Both the position numbers and the translations under genes were made by a program. A stretch of DNA of 8,833 nt from an uncultured Planctomycetaceae bacterium (GTDB lineage Bacteria; Planctomycetota; Planctomycetia; Pirellulales; Pirellulaceae), in NCBI GenBank assembly GCA_903927685.1, contig CAIYOB010000482.1:1-8833 (forward strand), read 5' to 3'. The notes beneath the pieces were generated by a model, which was not told the origin of the DNA, ran no database searches, and was given only the letters and a program-made list of their open reading frames with translations. Shown here piece by piece: positions 7,231 to 8,833 of this stretch (the stretch's first letter is position 1; the number at the start of each line of letters is the position of its first letter).

Positions 7231-8592
7231 TCAGGCCAGCTCCGGGCGGGTCCAGGGCGAGCGGTAGGGACGCCGCAGCCGCTGGGTGGCTTCCGCGTCG
7301 CCGACAACCTGCCGCGACTGGGGATCGTAGACCAGCGGGCGGCCGAGTTCCATCGCGACGTTCGCCAGGATGCAACTGGCGGTCGAGATATGGCCTTGTT
7401 CAATATCCGCCACCGGTCGGCTGCGTTGGTCGATCGCGGCCAGGAAATCGAGCATGTGCAGCCGCGTCGCCGGCGCCGCATTCAACTCGATGCGGTCCTC
7501 GGTCACGTCCTCAGGGTACTTCTCCCGCTCGAACACGCACTCCTTGTGGATCGCTTCGCCCGGGCCCTGCGGAACGAAGTCGTAGCTCATCGTGCTCGCC
7601 TTCAATGTGCCCTTGTCGCCGTACAGGAACAGGGCCCACGGGTATTTCGGATCCGGCGGCGTGCCCCAACTGCGATGCTGCCAGACGACGTCCAGGCCGT
7701 CGTACTCGAAGACCGCAGTCTGCGTGTCCGCGATATTCGACTTGCCCTCTTTCTGGACGTAGATCCCGCCCGACGAAGTGATCTGCTTCGGCCAGCCCAG
7801 CCCCAGCATCCAGCGCACGGTGTCCAGCATGTGCACGCACATGTCGCCCATGATGCCGTTGCCGTACTCCATGAACGTCCGCCACCAGCGGATATGCGGC
7901 AGGCCATCGTAAGGCCGCAGCGGGGCCGGACCGGTCCACATCTCGTAGTCAAAAAAATCCGGCACGGGCTCGACCGGCGGACTGCCGTTGGCCCGCATGT
8001 GGTAATAGCAGCAAACCTCGACATGGCCGATTTTGCCCAGCAGTCCCGCGTCGACGATGTTCTTCTTGGCGTCGATCAGGTGCGGCGTGCTCTTGCGTTG
8101 CGTGCCAACCTGAACCACGCGGTTGTGCTTGCGGGCCGCGGCGAGCATCGCCTCGCCTTCCAGCACGTCCACACTGACCGGCTTCTGGACGTACACGTCA
8201 GCCCCACTCTGGACGGCGTCGATCATGTGCAGCGCGTGCCAGTGATCCGGGCTGCCGATCAGCACGATATCCAGGTCTTTCTCCTTGAGCATCTCACGAT
8301 GGTCGCCGTAGGTTCGGGGAACCTGTTTGGACTTCTGTCGCTGGCTGACCAGTTCGGCGGCCTGCGCCAACTGCTTCTTGTCCGGGTCGCACAGGGAGAC
8401 AACCTCGACCGGCGCAACTTGAATCAGTCGAAACAGGTCGCTCTTGCCGTACCAGCCGGTGCCGATCAGCCCGACTCGGCGCGGCTTCCGACTGACGGCT
8501 TCCAGGACCTCGGCGGCTTGCAGGACTTCGCTGGCGGAGGCGAGTCCGCCCAAGGCGAAGGCGGCGTGCTGGAGGAATTGGCGTCGATGCAT
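7231..8592 (-). CDS. Tat-exported Gfo/Idh/MocA family NAD(P)-dependent oxidoreductase
   Basis: Predicted 453-residue oxidoreductase of the glucose-fructose oxidoreductase / inositol dehydrogenase family, which acts on sugars or their derivatives using NAD(P). Residues 1-26 form a twin-arginine leader: RRQFL at 3-7, then an Ala/Leu/Gly-rich hydrophobic stretch, so export in folded form is expected. The Rossmann dinucleotide loop is GLIGTGWYG (41-49), a CDP turn at 68-70 follows, and the catalytic-lysine motif reads QKP (136-138), where EKP is classical; QKP also occurs in this family. G249-D250 to H254 and D257 matches the family's GxxxHxxD active-site helix. The start at 8592 is chosen over the upstream in-frame ATG at 8646 because a strong aaggag ribosome site lies 8 bases before it and the Tat leader begins there. 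It converges on the radical SAM gene with a 16-bp gap. The exact substrate cannot be read from sequence. Confidence 0.93.
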   Translation of the reverse strand: MHRRQFLQHAAFALGGLASASEVLQAAEVLEAVSRKPRRVGLIGTGWYGKSDLFRLIQVAPVEVVSLCDPDKKQLAQAAELVSQRQKSKQVPRTYGDHREMLKEKDLDIVLIGSPDHWHALHMIDAVQSGADVYVQKPVSVDVLEGEAMLAAARKHNRVVQVGTQRKSTPHLIDAKKNIVDAGLLGKIGHVEVCCYYHMRANGSPPVEPVPDFFDYEMWTGPAPLRPYDGLPHIRWWRTFMEYGNGIMGDMCVHMLDTVRWMLGLGWPKQITSSGGIYVQKEGKSNIADTQTAVFEYDGLDVVWQHRSWGTPPDPKYPWALFLYGDKGTLKASTMSYDFVPQGPGEAIHKECVFEREKYPEDVTEDRIELNAAPATRLHMLDFLAAIDQRSRPVADIEQGHISTASCILANVAMELGRPLVYDPQSRQVVGDAEATQRLRRPYRSPWTRPELA

Positions 8593-8600
8593 CGCGGTGG

Positions 8601-8606
8601 CTCCTT
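8601..8606 (-). promoter_or_regulatory. Shine-Dalgarno site of the oxidoreductase gene
   Basis: On the minus strand this reads aaggag, a six-base match to the anti-Shine-Dalgarno sequence, eight bases before the ATG whose first base is at 8592. It decides the start codon in favour of the Tat-leader methionine over the in-frame ATG 54 bases upstream. Confidence 0.8.
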
Positions 8607-8666
8607 GGGTTTCGAGTTCGAGACGGGGCGGATTCCGCTTCCGCAAGTCGGCTCCGTCCGCTGCTT

Positions 8667-8695
8667 TGTCTACTCTGGCGGCTGGCCCTCGTCAA
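8667..8695 (-). promoter_or_regulatory. Candidate sigma-70-type promoter for the oxidoreductase gene
   Basis: On the minus strand ttgacg (8695-8690) matches five of six bases of the -35 consensus. A 17-base spacer separates it from tagaca (8672-8667), a weak -10 matching about three of six positions. Transcription would begin near 8660, giving an untranslated leader of roughly 65-70 bases ahead of the Shine-Dalgarno and ATG. Spacing is ideal but the -10 is poor, and planctomycete promoters are not well characterised, so this is only a candidate. Confidence 0.35.
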
Positions 8696-8793
8696 CCGGC
8701 ACGTGAGTTTGCGCACCTGACTCGGCTGCCCAATGGCACCAGATCTCGACGGGGATTCATGCTCGTGCGTTGTCCAGGCTAAGAATTGGGGTT

Positions 8794-8833
8794 GAGTGGC
8801 TGGGGTCGAGCCACGAGGTACGAGTGGCGAGCC
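8794..8833. repeat. Compact direct/inverted repeat element truncated by the right edge
   Basis: The unit gagtggc occurs at 8794-8800 and again at 8822-8828. Between them agccac (8809-8814) pairs perfectly with gtggct (8796-8801), and gccac (8810-8814) can instead pair with gtggc (8824-8828). The central arm can therefore form either of two mutually exclusive hairpins. Related cgagcc words follow at 8807-8812 and 8829-8833 (gagcc). This resembles an intergenic REP-like element; its right half lies outside the window. Confidence 0.45.

Noticed and set aside
7231..8592. QKP instead of EKP in the oxidoreductase as evidence of an inactive enzyme
   Set aside because: The catalytic lysine is kept, and the QKP variant occurs in other members of the family, so loss of activity is not indicated.
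8593..8646. Upstream ATG at 8646 as the oxidoreductase start
   Set aside because: It would add 18 residues ahead of the Tat leader and bury the RRQFL motif. The strong aaggag site is correctly spaced only for the ATG at 8592.
7186..8706. 506-codon plus-strand open frame opposite the oxidoreductase
   Set aside because: Antisense to a clear Gfo/Idh/MocA gene and without family motifs of its own.
1..8833. CRISPR array, tRNA, rRNA or insertion sequence
   Set aside because: No regularly spaced repeats, no tRNA cloverleaf or rRNA core sequence, and no transposase frame were seen. The Cas4-like nuclease motifs belong to a helicase fusion and have no cas neighbours in view.

Overview
The window is high-GC DNA, most likely from a planctomycete (Planctomycetota, Pirellula-like). 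The evidence is indirect: strong GC bias at third codon positions, a Gfo/Idh/MocA oxidoreductase with a twin-arginine leader (a family greatly expanded in that phylum), and short GC-rich dyad repeats. No rRNA or other phylogenetic marker is present, so the assignment is tentative.

Layout: (1) Positions 1-6042, + strand, hold one giant gene that enters from the left edge. It encodes at least 2013 residues: a Cas4/RecB-type PD-(D/E)XK nuclease with iron-sulfur cysteines, a probably degenerate RNase-H-like segment, a complete Dna2/Upf1-like SF1B helicase, a Pro/Ala-rich linker, and a complete UvrD/PcrA-like SF1A helicase. (2) After an 80-bp gap containing a hairpin, 6123-7214 (+) encodes a radical SAM protein of the PA0069/spore-photoproduct-lyase-like family. 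(3) After a 16-bp convergent junction containing a perfect 10-bp palindrome, 7231-8592 (-) encodes a Tat-exported Gfo/Idh/MocA oxidoreductase with a clear Shine-Dalgarno and a plausible promoter. (4) The last 240 bases hold no gene. They carry that promoter region and, at the right edge, a compact dyad/direct-repeat element cut off by the window.

The first two genes are co-directional and may be co-transcribed. Both belong to families with links to DNA processing or repair, so a DNA end-processing or repair module is a reasonable but unproven inference. The oxidoreductase faces the other way, has its own expression signals, and looks like an unrelated carbohydrate-metabolism gene.

The most notable item is the giant protein, which joins one nuclease to two different SF1 helicase motors. 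Its SF1B motor also carries an unusual in-frame insert of about 45-50 codons that may derive from a repeat element.
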